Positions 11,382 through 20,408 of a stretch of 64,000 nucleotides of DNA are shown piece after piece. Under the pieces are notes generated by a model that was not told the DNA's origin, made no database searches, and was given only the letters and a program-made list of their open reading frames with translations. A program made the position numbers and the translations under genes. How positions within the stretch are numbered: the first letter of the stretch is position 1; each line of letters starts with the position of its first letter. The DNA comes from Pseudomonas sp. LP_7_YM (lineage in GTDB: Bacteria > Pseudomonadota > Gammaproteobacteria > Pseudomonadales > Pseudomonadaceae): NCBI RefSeq assembly GCF_004364435.1, contig NZ_SOCT01000002.1, positions 620,001 through 684,000 on the forward strand. Direction: 5' to 3'.

Positions 11382-12215
11382 ATGTACAAGCTAGAAGACC
11401 TGCTTAACCTCACGGCCCGCCTGCGCGATCCGCAGTACGGCTGCCCATGGGACGTGAAGCAGAACTACGCGACCATCGTGCCGCATACGCTCGAAGAGGC
11501 TTATGAAGTCGCCGATGCCATAGAGCGCGGTGACTTCGACGACCTGCGTGGCGAGCTGGGCGACCTGCTGTTTCAGGTGGTCTATTACTGCCAACTGGCG
11601 CGCGAAGAAGGACGATTCGAACTCGACGGTGTGGTCGACGGGATCACGCGCAAACTGATCCGTCGTCATCCCCATGTGTTTCCTGCGGGCGATCTGTATG
11701 CACCGCTGGAAACGCCGCGCCTGAGTGAAGATCAGGTCAAGCAACGTTGGGAACAGATCAAGGCCCAGGAGCGCGCCGAGAAAGCGCAGATTCCCGAGCA
11801 GCTGTCTCTGCTCGATGACGTGCCAAATGTACTGCCAGCCTTGTCCCGCGCTGCCAAGTTGCAGAAGCGAGCAGCCCAAGTCGGTTTCGACTGGCCCGAA
11901 GCGCTGCCGGTGATCGACAAGGTGCGCGAAGAGCTGGGCGAAGTCCTTGAGGCCATGGCCGACAACGACAGCGCGGGTATTCATGAAGAAGTCGGTGACT
12001 TGTTGTTTGTGGTGGTCAATCTGGCCCGGCATCTTAAGGTTGATCCGGAAAATGCCCTGCGCGCCGCCAACGGCAAATTCGAGCGGCGCTTTCGTTTTAT
12101 CGAACAGTCCTTGCGTGACACCGGTCGCCCCATCGAAGATTGCAGTCTCGAAGAGATGGATGCGCTCTGGGGCCAAGCCAAGCGTCTGGAAAAGAACACG
12201 CCCAACCGCGGTTGA
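11382..12215 (+). CDS. mazG: Nucleoside triphosphate pyrophosphohydrolase MazG
   Basis: 277 residues with two MazG repeats. Metal-binding EExxE/ExxD patterns lie in LEEAYEVADAIERGD with RGELGDLLFQVVYY (first domain) and REELGEVLEAM with HEEVGDLLFVVVN (second). It hydrolyses NTPs/dNTPs to NMP and pyrophosphate, and in E. coli it lowers ppGpp under starvation, which fits its place behind relA. Start MYKLEDLLNL was chosen; an upstream in-frame extension would read through the repeat. Confidence 0.94.
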   Translation: MYKLEDLLNLTARLRDPQYGCPWDVKQNYATIVPHTLEEAYEVADAIERGDFDDLRGELGDLLFQVVYYCQLAREEGRFELDGVVDGITRKLIRRHPHVFPAGDLYAPLETPRLSEDQVKQRWEQIKAQERAEKAQIPEQLSLLDDVPNVLPALSRAAKLQKRAAQVGFDWPEALPVIDKVREELGEVLEAMADNDSAGIHEEVGDLLFVVVNLARHLKVDPENALRAANGKFERRFRFIEQSLRDTGRPIEDCSLEEMDALWGQAKRLEKNTPNRG

Positions 12216-12241
12216 GTTGACTATTTAGAGAGAGAAGACAA

Positions 12242-12784
12242 ATGGCGGGTATTTCCCTTCGTGAGCAGTTGCTCAAAGCAGGCCTGGTCAATGAGAAGCA
12301 GGCCAAACAGGTTGCCAAGAGCAAGCAGAAAGAACAGCGGTTGGTGCACAAGGGTCAGGTGACTGCCGACGACGCCAGCCAGCGGGCCGCTCAGGAAGCC
12401 ATGGCCGATAAGGCCAGACGCGATCAGGAACTGAACCGTCAGCAGCAGGAAAAGGCCGAGCAGAAAGCCCGTACCGCGCAGGTCAAACAGCTGATCGAGG
12501 CGACCCGTTTGCCAAAGCTGACGACCGAGGATTACTACAACTTCGTCGATGACAAGAAGGTCAAGCGCCTGTCAGTCAACTCGCTGATGCGCAGCAAACT
12601 GAGCAACGGTTCGTTGGCGATCGTGCACCATGGTGGTACCTACGAGGTGATACCGCGAGAGGCAGCGCTGAAGGTTCAGGAGCGTGATCCGCGTCGGATC
12701 GTGATGCTCAGTGAGCCGACTGAAGAGCCGGATGGCGACGATCCGTATGCGGCCTACAAGATTCCTGATGATTTGATGTGGTAA
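12242..12784 (+). CDS. DUF2058 family protein (YaiL-like)
   Basis: 180 residues, highly charged. The N-terminal half is a Lys/Gln/Ala-rich probable coiled coil (SLREQLLKAGLVNEKQAKQV...), followed by a compact C-terminal part (YYNFVDDKKVKRLSVN, AIVHHGGTYEVIP). DUF2058/YaiL proteins are described as nucleoprotein- or polynucleotide-associated; the exact role is unknown. A purine-rich AGAGAGAGAAG precedes the ATG, 26 nt after mazG, so it likely belongs to the same transcript, which ends at the hairpin at 12800. Confidence 0.85.
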   Translation: MAGISLREQLLKAGLVNEKQAKQVAKSKQKEQRLVHKGQVTADDASQRAAQEAMADKARRDQELNRQQQEKAEQKARTAQVKQLIEATRLPKLTTEDYYNFVDDKKVKRLSVNSLMRSKLSNGSLAIVHHGGTYEVIPREAALKVQERDPRRIVMLSEPTEEPDGDDPYAAYKIPDDLMW

Positions 12785-12799
12785 ACCCCGCATAAAACA

Positions 12800-12820
12800 A
12801 AACCCGCCTCGGCGGGTTTT
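12800..12820. terminator. Intrinsic terminator, probably bidirectional
   Basis: AAACCCGCC-TC-GGCGGGTTTT hairpin with A-rich sequence on one flank and a T-tract on the other. It ends the relA-mazG-DUF2058 transcript and serves the convergent small gene at 12841-13029. Confidence 0.85.
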
Positions 12821-12840
12821 GGTTTATCGCGATTCCGTTA

Positions 12841-13029
12841 TTACGAGTTGCTCGCAGCCTTCCTGGCTTCCAGTTCCGCGAGCTCTGCTGCGTAACGCTG
12901 TGCGTCCGATTCATGATGAAACATCCCGACCAGTTGATCTTGCTGGCGGACATCCCAGATTTGAATGCCATCGGCGATGGCTTCGTGAGAGATGTGGGCG
13001 TCGTCGCGTTCAGTAACAGTAACCGTCAT
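12841..13029 (-). CDS. Small conserved hypothetical protein
   Basis: 62 residues: a short beta-rich start (MTVTVTERDDAHISHEAI), a central IQIWDVRQQDQLVGMFHHES and a helical Ala/Glu-rich tail. AGGAG sits about 9 nt before the ATG, which supports it as real. The pattern (query strands followed by sequence like SDAQRYAAEL) recalls small DUF2188-like proteins, but I cannot assign it. Function unknown. Confidence 0.65.
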   Translation of the reverse strand: MTVTVTERDDAHISHEAIADGIQIWDVRQQDQLVGMFHHESDAQRYAAELAELEARKAASNS

Positions 13030-13276
13030 AGTGCAAACTCCTGACTCTTTGAGATCTGCGGCAGGACGTCGCAGTGGCTTCTTTATAAAATTGCTTAGCA
13101 GGCTAAGTAAATGATTGATTTTTGAAAGAGTAATTTACGAATCCAGTAATAGTGGGTAACTGACTGTTTTTGCAGCGTATGCGGCGTTTTGTCGCACTCA
13201 TTTGAGGGGTATGAAGAAAGTTTCATGTTGAAGCTTGAGCCGGATGCGGGGGCGAGTTGAGCACGGCGTTCAACTA

Positions 13277-13366
13277 TGGGAGCGAATTCATTGGGAGCGA
13301 ATTCATTTGCGAGAGGCCGGTAAAGCTGAGTCGATGTATCTTTCACAAATGAATTCGCTCCTACAG
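13277..13366. repeat. REP doublet, GAGCGAATTCATT type, with a local duplication
   Basis: GGGAGCGAATTCATT occurs twice in direct tandem (13278-13292, 13293-13307), then 40-odd nt later the inverted copy AATGAATTCGCTCCTACAG (13349-13366). This is a REPIN-like pair in the 525-nt gene-free stretch 13030-13554. Apart from this element and the terminator at 13507, I see nothing else supportable in that stretch. Confidence 0.75.
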
Positions 13367-13506
13367 GGGCTTGCCCCTGACACCCATATTCGCTGCCGTC
13401 GTAACCCGACGTCTTAGACAGGGTTTTCCGATATCAGCGCCGCCACTGCTAATGGGCATACATAAACTAAAGGCCCGGTAGATACCCGATCCTGCCACCC
13501 ACAAAA

Positions 13507-13528
13507 AACCCCGCCAATCGACGGGGTT
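13507..13528 (-). terminator. Intrinsic terminator after the DUF3108 gene
   Basis: On the minus strand, AACCCCG-TCGATTGG-CGGGGTT followed by a run of T. It lies about 27 nt past the stop of the DUF3108 gene and would end the purM-purN-DUF3108 transcript. Confidence 0.85.
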
Positions 13529-13554
13529 CCTTACGAAGCTCGGTAAAGGCTTAA

Positions 13555-14271
13555 TCAGCTGCCTTTGACCGACTTACCATTCACCGTGCCATCCTGCAGC
13601 ATGATGTTGTATTCCTTGCCGTCAGTCTCGACCTGCTGCAAACGCACCAGCAGATAGTCGTAGTCCTTGGCGAACCACATCACAGTAGTACGCTTGTTCT
13701 GCGTCGGATCACGCACGCGCTCGACTTTGATGGCATCAACCGAGCCTACCTTGGTCTCGACTTTTTCAGTGTCCAGCACGCGGAAGTCATAGGTATCGAC
13801 CTCGTCGCCGTCCACCACCTGATAGGTCATGCTTTTCTTGCCCGCGGCGACATCGTGCTGCAGGGCCAACTGGTAAGTGGATTTGTCCAGAACGCCGGTG
13901 TTCAGCGGGATCTTCACTGCATCATTACGGTCCGTCCCGGTGACGAATTTGGTCGGCCAGTCGAACACCAGATCAACCGTCTTGCTCTTGCCCAGGCCGC
14001 CACGCTCGAAGTGGTAGGTCTGGGGCAGCAGCTGGTCCTTGTCGACCTTGAGCGTGCTGATTTCGGTCAGGCTGGCGATCATCATCGAGGCCTTGAAGCT
14101 CAGGGTCCAAACGCCGTTGGCGTTCTTTTCCAGGCTGCGTGTAGCGCTGCCGCCGCCCACGGGCAGCTGTTTGAAATCAGCGGTGTAGCTGGCAGAGAAA
14201 GGTTGAAGGTCTGCCGCATTGACCGCAGGAAGTGCGAACAGAGCGAAAGCGAACAGCAAAGCGCGACGCAT
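13555..14271 (-). CDS. DUF3108 domain-containing periplasmic protein
   Basis: 238 residues with a cleavable signal peptide (MRRALLFAFALFALPAVNA). The mature part is beta-strand rich: FSASYTADFKQLPVGGG, TYHFERGGLGKSKTVDLVFDW, TYDFRVLDTEKVETKVG and VMWFAKDYDYLLVRLQQ, all typical of DUF3108. The role is unknown; a lipocalin-like envelope fold is likely. It follows purN by 17 nt on the same strand, an arrangement common in pseudomonads, and probably shares its transcript. Confidence 0.86.
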   Translation of the reverse strand: MRRALLFAFALFALPAVNAADLQPFSASYTADFKQLPVGGGSATRSLEKNANGVWTLSFKASMMIASLTEISTLKVDKDQLLPQTYHFERGGLGKSKTVDLVFDWPTKFVTGTDRNDAVKIPLNTGVLDKSTYQLALQHDVAAGKKSMTYQVVDGDEVDTYDFRVLDTEKVETKVGSVDAIKVERVRDPTQNKRTTVMWFAKDYDYLLVRLQQVETDGKEYNIMLQDGTVNGKSVKGS

Positions 14272-14288
14272 AATATCTCCCGTTTTAA

Positions 14289-14966
14289 TTAAATAGCCGG
14301 AATCAAGTGGCCGCTGGGTCCCAGTGGCTGTCCGTCCAATATAGCGCCATGTTCACCCAAGGCCAGACGGCCTTCGGCGAACCAGCGGATTGCCAGCGGG
14401 TAGATCAGGTGCTCCCGGGCATGAACCCTCTGCGCCAATGTCGCAGGCGTATCGTGTAACTCTACCGAAACCACTGCCTGTACGACCAGCGGCCCCCCAT
14501 CGAGTTCCTCGGTGACGAAGTGCACGCTGCAGCCGTGTTCGGCGTCGCCGGACTCCAGTACGCGTTGATGCGTGTGCAAGCCTTTATACAGGGGAAGCAG
14601 GGAAGGGTGAATGTTCAACAGCCGCCCGTGGTAATGACGCACGAAGCCAGGCGTGAGGATGCGCATGAAACCGGCAAGTACCACCAGCTTCGGCGTGAAC
14701 GTGTCGATGAGTTCGATCAATGCCGTATCGAAGGCCTCGCGACCTTCGTAGACTTTGTGATCAAGAACACGGGTTTCGATGCCTGCGCTCTTTGCGCGCT
14801 CAAGTCCGTAGGCATCGGCGCGGTTGGAAATCACCGCGCGAATACGTCCCGGACCTGAACCGTCCTGCAGGCTGTCGATCATCGCTTGCAGGTTACCGCC
14901 GGCGCCTGACAGCAGCACCACGACATCACAAGGTCGGCGCAGGTCAGGCTTCACGACCTCATGCAT
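14289..14966 (-). CDS. purN: Phosphoribosylglycinamide formyltransferase PurN
   Basis: 225 residues. Formyl transfer from 10-formyl-THF to GAR, third step of purine synthesis. Motifs: LLSGAGGNLQAMID (phosphate loop), the catalytic Asn-His pair in LLNIHPSLLPLYKGLHTH, and the Asp in VTEELDGGPLVVQ. The start [11 protein letters not shown] overlaps the purM stop by one base (TGATG), showing translational coupling. The N-terminus is about ten residues longer than in E. coli. Confidence 0.95.
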   Translation of the reverse strand: MHEVVKPDLRRPCDVVVLLSGAGGNLQAMIDSLQDGSGPGRIRAVISNRADAYGLERAKSAGIETRVLDHKVYEGREAFDTALIELIDTFTPKLVVLAGFMRILTPGFVRHYHGRLLNIHPSLLPLYKGLHTHQRVLESGDAEHGCSVHFVTEELDGGPLVVQAVVSVELHDTPATLAQRVHAREHLIYPLAIRWFAEGRLALGEHGAILDGQPLGPSGHLIPAI

Positions 14967-16024
14967 CAGTGTGCCTTGACGTTCTTCAGCTCGACTTGTG
15001 CGGCGCCTTCGGCAGCGGTGCCGATCTGGCCGATGACCCATGGCTGCTCGCCTGCATCACGCAGGGCATTGAGCGAGGCTTCAACGTGTTCCTGGGCGAC
15101 GCAGATGACCATGCCAACGCCGCAGTTCATAACGCGGTGCATTTCGTGCTCGTCGACATTGCCTTGCGCCTGCAGCCAGTCGAACACCGCTGGGCGGGTC
15201 CAGCTCGCTACGTCGACCACCGCCTGTGCGCCTTCAGGCAGCACGCGAGGGATGTTGTCCAGCAGGCCGCCGCCGGTGATGTGGGCCATGGCCTTGACCG
15301 CGCCGGTGTCCTTGATCAGCTTGAGTAACTGCTTGACGTAGATACGGGTCGGCGCCATCAGCAGGTCGGTCAGCGGTTTGCCTTCCAGCTGGATGGTTTC
15401 GATGTCGGCACCGGAGACTTCGATGATCTTGCGGATCAGCGAGTAGCCGTTGGAGTGTGGACCGGACGATGGCAGGGCGATCAGGGCGTCGCCTGCGGCC
15501 ACTTTCGAGCCGTCGATGATCTCGGCTTTTTCCACCACGCCGACGCAGAAGCCGGCCAGGTCATAGTCTTCGCCTTCGTACATGCCCGGCATTTCAGCGG
15601 TTTCGCCGCCCACCAGCGAGCAGCCGGCCAGTTCGCAGCCCGCGCCGATTCCAGTCACCACCTGAGCGGCGGTGTCGACGTTCAGTTTGCCGGTGGCGTA
15701 ATAGTCCAGGAAGAACAAGGGCTCGGCACCGCAGACCACCAGGTCGTTGACGCACATGGCGACCAGATCGATCCCGATGCTGTCGTGTTTGTTCAGGTTC
15801 AGCGCCAAACGCAGTTTTGTGCCGACCCCGTCGGTACCCGAAACCAGGACGGGCTGCTTGTAGCCAGCCGGAATTTCGCACAGCGCGCCGAAGCCACCCA
15901 GGCCGCCCATCACTTCCGGGCGCTTGGTGCGCTTGGCAACGCTCTTGATGCGTTCGACCAATGCTTCACCGGCGTCGATGTCTACACCGGCGTCTTTGTA
16001 GCTCAGGGAGGGTTGCTTGCTCAT
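14966..16024 (-). CDS. purM: Phosphoribosylformylglycinamidine cyclo-ligase PurM
   Basis: 352 residues, AIR synthase. Motifs: [39 protein letters not shown] (ATP/substrate), [20 protein letters not shown] and [20 protein letters not shown]. It makes 5-aminoimidazole ribotide, the fifth step of purine synthesis, and heads the purM-purN operon. Length and motif order match the family exactly. Confidence 0.96.
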   Translation of the reverse strand: MSKQPSLSYKDAGVDIDAGEALVERIKSVAKRTKRPEVMGGLGGFGALCEIPAGYKQPVLVSGTDGVGTKLRLALNLNKHDSIGIDLVAMCVNDLVVCGAEPLFFLDYYATGKLNVDTAAQVVTGIGAGCELAGCSLVGGETAEMPGMYEGEDYDLAGFCVGVVEKAEIIDGSKVAAGDALIALPSSGPHSNGYSLIRKIIEVSGADIETIQLEGKPLTDLLMAPTRIYVKQLLKLIKDTGAVKAMAHITGGGLLDNIPRVLPEGAQAVVDVASWTRPAVFDWLQAQGNVDEHEMHRVMNCGVGMVICVAQEHVEASLNALRDAGEQPWVIGQIGTAAEGAAQVELKNVKAH

Positions 16025-16291
16025 GATCCAGGCCTTTAGGGGGGATTCGGGATAACGACCGATTAGGGACGGCGCGTGGCCGTGGCATCGCCGGTCTGCG
16101 AAGGCGCGCGATTTTATCAGGGTTGGGCCAAACCGGCCATCCTTGGGCCGACGGTCAGGTCATGATGAACAAAAAAATAAGCTCGCTGATCACGCTTGCC
16201 CGTTCGTCGGCGCGCCTAAAAGGTGTAACTTCGTGTCCGGGGTGAGCGATTTTGGCTGACGTGCGGTCTGAGTCGAGCCAGTCATTTTTAG

Positions 16292-16320
16292 GCAGCTATT
16301 AATAGCTGCGGTTTTTGTTT
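16292..16320 (+). terminator. Hairpin plus U-tract in the leader of the DUF2066 gene
   Basis: A perfect 18-nt palindrome, GCAGCTATTAATAGCTGC (16292-16309), followed by GGTTTTTGTTT. It has the form of a strong intrinsic terminator on the plus strand, yet it sits only about 14 nt before the ATG at 16334. No gene precedes it on this strand, so it must end a leader RNA or a small RNA arising in 16100-16290. The rest of the 309-nt interval 16025-16333 should also carry the purM promoter (leftward). Confidence 0.7.
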
Positions 16321-16333
16321 CCTGGGAATTTTT

Positions 16334-17407
16334 ATGCGCCTGAAAAACTGCCTGTTCATAGGCTGTCTGTCCCTCATGAGCCTCCCGGCACTGGCCGAGA
16401 CGGTGAACAATCTCTTCCAGGTGCGCGAGCCGGTCAGCGGACAGACCCCGGACGAGAAGACGCGTGCCACCCAAGCCGCGCTGGAGACCCTGGTTACCCG
16501 TCTCACCGGTGACGCCAAGGCTGCGCAGGGAGCAACGCTCGCCGAAGTGCGCAAGGATCCACAGCAGATCATCAGTCAATACGGCTACGACGCCGGTCCG
16601 CCGGAGTCGCTGCAGGTGGATTTCGATCCGGCCAGCACTGAACGTGCGCTGCGTCAGGCCGGTTTAGCGTTGTGGGGCTCGAACCGGCCGGTGATCATGG
16701 CCTGGTGGCTGAATGATGCAACCGATGGCGCCAATCTGGTGGGTGACGGTCAGTCGAGCGCTGAGCCTCTGCGCCGTGCGGCCCAGCATCGCGGCTTGCC
16801 CCTGCGTCTGCCGCTGGCGGATCTGGGCGAGCAGAGCATCGGCAATGCCAAGACCCTGGACGGTACCGACGTCGCGCCGCTGAAACAGGCCTCCGAGCGC
16901 TATGGTCCGGACGCCATTCTTGCCGTTCACGCTCAGGAAAATGGCAGCCAATGGCAGGGCAAATGGCACCTGTGGCTGGGCGACAAGATGGAGCAGGGCA
17001 GCGCCAGCGGCGCGAGTGCCGCCGAACTGGCCGATGCCGTGCTGTTGTCGGTCAGCCAGCGTCTGGCTCCGCGGTTCGTGGTCAAGCCAGGCGCGTCGTC
17101 GAGCATGGCGCTGGAAGTCCAGGGCATGACTCTGGAGCGTTACGCCCAACTGGTGCGTTTGCTGGAACCCTTCGGCGGTCGTCTGAGGTCAGTGAACGGT
17201 GATCGGGTGGTATTCGATGTAAGCGGCAGCGTCGATCAGCTGCGCTCGCAGTTGTCGCTGGCCAGATTGCAGGAGGTGCCAGCGGGTGAAGTCGGTGCGG
17301 CGCCGGTCGATGCCGGGCAAACGCCTGCGGTCGAGGCCAAGCCGGGCTCTACCAACGTATCTTTGCCTGCGGGTACTGCTGATCAAACACTGCACTTGCG
17401 CTGGTAA
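16334..17407 (+). CDS. DUF2066 domain-containing exported protein
   Basis: 357 residues with a signal peptide (MRLKNCLFIGCLSLMSLPALAE). The DUF2066 part begins with NNLFQVREPVSGQTPDEKTRA and contains VTRLTGDAKAAQG, QYGYDAGPPESLQVDFDPAS and WGSNRPVIMAWWLND. A low-complexity Ala/Pro tail ends in LHLRW. Biochemical role unknown. It lies next to purM in many pseudomonads. A terminator-like hairpin directly before its ribosome-binding site suggests conditional expression. Confidence 0.86.
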   Translation: MRLKNCLFIGCLSLMSLPALAETVNNLFQVREPVSGQTPDEKTRATQAALETLVTRLTGDAKAAQGATLAEVRKDPQQIISQYGYDAGPPESLQVDFDPASTERALRQAGLALWGSNRPVIMAWWLNDATDGANLVGDGQSSAEPLRRAAQHRGLPLRLPLADLGEQSIGNAKTLDGTDVAPLKQASERYGPDAILAVHAQENGSQWQGKWHLWLGDKMEQGSASGASAAELADAVLLSVSQRLAPRFVVKPGASSSMALEVQGMTLERYAQLVRLLEPFGGRLRSVNGDRVVFDVSGSVDQLRSQLSLARLQEVPAGEVGAAPVDAGQTPAVEAKPGSTNVSLPAGTADQTLHLRW

Positions 17408-17462
17408 GCGAGTTCATAACGGCGTTGCATGAAGCATTCTCTATGGGATTCAAGGGGCAGTA

Positions 17463-18536
17463 ATGACTGATACGCGTCGCTGGTTCTGGTTCGGCGGGAT
17501 TGTCCTGCTGTGCTTGTTCGTCTGGCTGTTGCACGCCATCCTCACGCCGTTTCTGGTGGCGTTGCTGTTGGCTTATATGGGCGATCCGCTGGCGGATCGG
17601 CTGGAAAAACTGAAAATGTCGCGCACCTTGAGTGTCGTGACCGTGTTCGTGCTCTTTACCCTGATTTTCATGGGGCTGATGCTGGTGCTGGTACCGATGC
17701 TGGTCAAGCAGCTGTATCGCTTGTACGAACTGGCGCCGCAAGTGCTTGACTGGCTGCAGCACACCGCGCTGCCGTGGACCCAGGCCAAGCTCGGGCTGGC
17801 GGACGGGTTCTGGCGGTTCGACAAGGTCAAGGCCGCGATCTCCGAGCACATGGGACAGACGGGTGACATCGTCGGCATCGTTCTGGCGCAGGCCACCACC
17901 TCAACGCTGGCGCTGATCGGTTGGCTGACCAATCTGGTGCTGATTCCGGTGGTCTGTTTCTACCTGCTGCGCGACTGGGACGTGATGATGGCCAAGATCC
18001 GCAGCCTGCTGCCGCGTCATCGCGAGAAAAAGATCGTGGCCTTGGCCGATGAGTGTCACGAGGTGCTGGGGGCGTTCATACGCGGCCAGTTGCTGGTGAT
18101 GGTGGCGCTGGGGGTTATCTACGCCGCCGGTCTGATGCTGGTGGGTCTGGAACTCGGGTTATTGATCGGTGTGATCGCAGGTCTGGCGGCCATCGTGCCG
18201 TATATGGGCTTCGTGATCGGCATTGGCTCGGCGATTCTGGCGGGCTTCTTCCAGTTCGGCGGCGACCTGTATCCAATGCTCGGCATCGTCGCGGTATTCA
18301 TGGTCGGGCAGGCTCTGGAGGGCATGGTGCTGACGCCATTGTTGGTGGGCGATCGAATCGGCTTGCATCCAGTGGCGGTTATCTTCGCGATTCTGGCGGG
18401 CGGCGAACTGTTCGGCTTCACCGGCATCCTGCTGGCGCTGCCAGTGGCGGCGGTGGTCATGGTGCTGGTGCGGCATGTTCGTGATCTTTACAAAGAGTCG
18501 GATATCTACGGCGGGATGGAAGATCCGGAGCTATAG
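17463..18536 (+). CDS. AI-2E family transporter (PerM-like permease)
   Basis: 357 residues with about eight membrane segments: two at the N-terminus (WFGGIVLLCLFVWLLHAI, FLVALLLAYMGDPLADRLE), a soluble helical middle, then a cluster near 145-165, 200-270 and 290-335. GDPLADRLEKL and YMGFVIGIGSAILAG are family signatures. Members export small molecules or ions (AI-2 in TqsA, sodium in some); the substrate here is unknown. AAGGGG precedes the ATG, 55 nt after the DUF2066 gene. Confidence 0.88.
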   Translation: MTDTRRWFWFGGIVLLCLFVWLLHAILTPFLVALLLAYMGDPLADRLEKLKMSRTLSVVTVFVLFTLIFMGLMLVLVPMLVKQLYRLYELAPQVLDWLQHTALPWTQAKLGLADGFWRFDKVKAAISEHMGQTGDIVGIVLAQATTSTLALIGWLTNLVLIPVVCFYLLRDWDVMMAKIRSLLPRHREKKIVALADECHEVLGAFIRGQLLVMVALGVIYAAGLMLVGLELGLLIGVIAGLAAIVPYMGFVIGIGSAILAGFFQFGGDLYPMLGIVAVFMVGQALEGMVLTPLLVGDRIGLHPVAVIFAILAGGELFGFTGILLALPVAAVVMVLVRHVRDLYKESDIYGGMEDPEL

Positions 18537-18563
18537 AGTAAAAGCCCGAAAACGCTGAAGGTC

Positions 18564-18650
18564 CTGTGTGCGAGTTCGTTCGCGAAGCGGTTACAGACGA
18601 TGCGACGGTGTCGGCTGAAAGCTCCAGCGCGAATGAATTCGCTCCTACAG
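18564..18650. repeat. REP doublet upstream of hda
   Basis: GTGTGCGAGTTCGTTCGCGAAGCGG (first part near 18567-18590) and the inverted GCGCGAATGAATTCGCTCCTACAG near 18627-18650. REPIN-like. The 319-nt gap 18537-18855 holds this element and, after it, presumably the hda promoter; I see no gene there. Confidence 0.7.
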
Positions 18651-18855
18651 TGCTATGGACTGACCTGTCAGAGCGGTTGGCTGCGCAGTTTTTAAGCCCG
18701 ATGAGCGGCCATAATTCGCGGCCTGCCCTGCGATAGACGCAACCCTTTGATTTTTCAGGCGGTCGGGCGCATTGTGCGGTCTGGCCCGCAGGTATAAACT
18801 TTGCGCACTTTACACAGAGGCCCTTGGCGGTTCGTCATTGAACCGTTCAGCCAGC

Positions 18856-19560
18856 ATGAAACCAGTTCAGCTGCCCCTGAGTGTGCGTCTGCGTGATGAC
18901 GCCACCTTCATCAATTACTATCCAGGCGCCAATGCCGCTGCACTCGGCTACGTCGAACGCTTGTGCGAAGCCGACGCCGGGTGGACCGAAAGCCTTATTT
19001 ATCTGTGGGGCAAAAACGGAGTAGGGCGCACGCATCTGCTGCAGGCGGCCTGCCTGCGTTTTGAGCAGATGGGCGAGCCTGCCGTGTACCTGCCGATGGC
19101 CGAGCTCATCGACGAAGGTGTCGAACTCTTTGATCACCTGGAGCAGTACGAGTTGGTGTGTCTTGACGACCTGCAGGCGGTCGTCGGCAAGCCTGAATGG
19201 GAAGAGGCGCTGTTCCATCTGTTCAATCGCTTGCGTGACAGCGGCCGACGTTTGCTGATCGCGGCGTCCTGTTCCCCGCGGGAGTTGCCGGTCAAACTGG
19301 CAGATCTGAAGTCGCGACTGACCATGGCGCTGGTGTTTCAGATGCGCCTTCTGTCTGACGAAGAAAAACTCCGTGCCTTGCAATTACGTGCATCGCGACG
19401 CGGTCTGCACCTGACAGACGAGGTCGGCCATTTCATCCTGACCCGTGGCAAGCGCAGCATGAGTGCGTTGTTCAATCTGCTCGAAGAACTCGATCAGGCT
19501 TCGCTGCAGGCGCAGCGCAAGCTGACCATTCCCTTTCTCAAAGAGACGCTGGGTTGGTAG
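18856..19560 (+). CDS. hda: DnaA regulatory inactivator Hda
   Basis: 234 residues, a DnaA-paralogue AAA+ protein. The N-terminus MKPVQLPLSVRLRD carries a clamp-binding type peptide (QLPLS). Walker A is GKNGVGRTH, with Arg in place of Lys as in other Hda proteins; Walker B is LVCLDDLQAV. The arginine-finger region lies in LKSRLTMALVFQM. With the beta clamp it stimulates ATP hydrolysis on DnaA and so limits re-initiation. The start is the ATG matching the usual N-terminus, inside a longer open frame. Confidence 0.94.
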   Translation: MKPVQLPLSVRLRDDATFINYYPGANAAALGYVERLCEADAGWTESLIYLWGKNGVGRTHLLQAACLRFEQMGEPAVYLPMAELIDEGVELFDHLEQYELVCLDDLQAVVGKPEWEEALFHLFNRLRDSGRRLLIAASCSPRELPVKLADLKSRLTMALVFQMRLLSDEEKLRALQLRASRRGLHLTDEVGHFILTRGKRSMSALFNLLEELDQASLQAQRKLTIPFLKETLGW

Positions 19561-20333
19561 GCGGGAATGTGGTTGATGCGGCATTGGTGCTGCAGACTGC
19601 TTGCGCCCTGCGCCATGCTCGACGCATTCTTGTCATCACGGGTGCCGGGCTGTCGGCTGACTCGGGTCTTCCCACCTACCGCGGCGTAGGAGGTCTTTAC
19701 AACGGTCACACAGACGAAGGGTTGCCGATTGAAGTGGCGCTGTCGGGACCGATGTTGCGGCGAGACCCTGCGCTTTGCTGGAAATATATTGCCCAATTAG
19801 GCAGCGCATGCCTTGGCGGGCAGCCCAATGCAGGGCACTATGCCATCGCCGAACTTCAGCGACGCAAGCCCCAATGCTGGGTGTTGACGCAGAATGTCGA
19901 CGGGTATCACCGGGCTGCAGGTAGTCCGCCTGAGCGTTTGATCGAGATTCATGGTCAGTTGGCGCCGCTGTTCTGCCAGTCCTGTGGCGCTGAGGCTCCC
20001 CAGTTGGGCGAGCATTTGCAACGTCCCTTGCCGCCGCTGTGCGCAACGTGTCACGGGGTATTAAGACCGCCGGTCGTTTTGTTTCAGGAGCTGCTGCCAG
20101 AGCTGGCATTGAACGTGCTGTACGAGGAAATGGCAAAAGGCTTCGACGCTGTTCTCAGCGTTGGCACCACTGCCAGCTTCCCTTATATCCACGAGCCCAT
20201 GCTGCGCACGCGGGTTGCGGGAGGCTTTACCGCCGAGATAAATCCCGAGCCGACCGATCACTCCATTCACATGGATGCGTTTCTGAGGTGTAGAGCCTTA
20301 GATGTCATGGGCGACCTGGTAAGTCACATTTAA
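19554..20333 (+). CDS. Sirtuin, NAD-dependent protein deacylase
   Basis: About 259 residues. NAD-binding ITGAGLSADSGLPTYRG, catalytic TQNVDGYHRAAG with His in LIEIHGQL, and a zinc site of two Cys pairs (CQSCG and CATCHG) followed by LRPPVVLFQELLP. It removes acyl groups from lysines using NAD. Start is uncertain: TTG at 19554 overlaps hda by 7 nt, GTG at 19569 is the other good choice with GGCGGGA just upstream. It probably depends on the hda transcript. Confidence 0.88.
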   Translation: MVGGNVVDAALVLQTACALRHARRILVITGAGLSADSGLPTYRGVGGLYNGHTDEGLPIEVALSGPMLRRDPALCWKYIAQLGSACLGGQPNAGHYAIAELQRRKPQCWVLTQNVDGYHRAAGSPPERLIEIHGQLAPLFCQSCGAEAPQLGEHLQRPLPPLCATCHGVLRPPVVLFQELLPELALNVLYEEMAKGFDAVLSVGTTASFPYIHEPMLRTRVAGGFTAEINPEPTDHSIHMDAFLRCRALDVMGDLVSHI

Positions 20334-20408
20334 TTCGATTGAATTTGCAAATGGCGGCGATAGTAGGCATAGTCTCGGCTCCTTTACACCTCAGCCACGG
20401 TTGTGCCC

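Noticed and set aside
13095..13346. 83-codon open frame on the minus strand
   Set aside because: It runs through the REP doublet and its duplication (NEFAPNEFAP repeat) and has no recognisable features.
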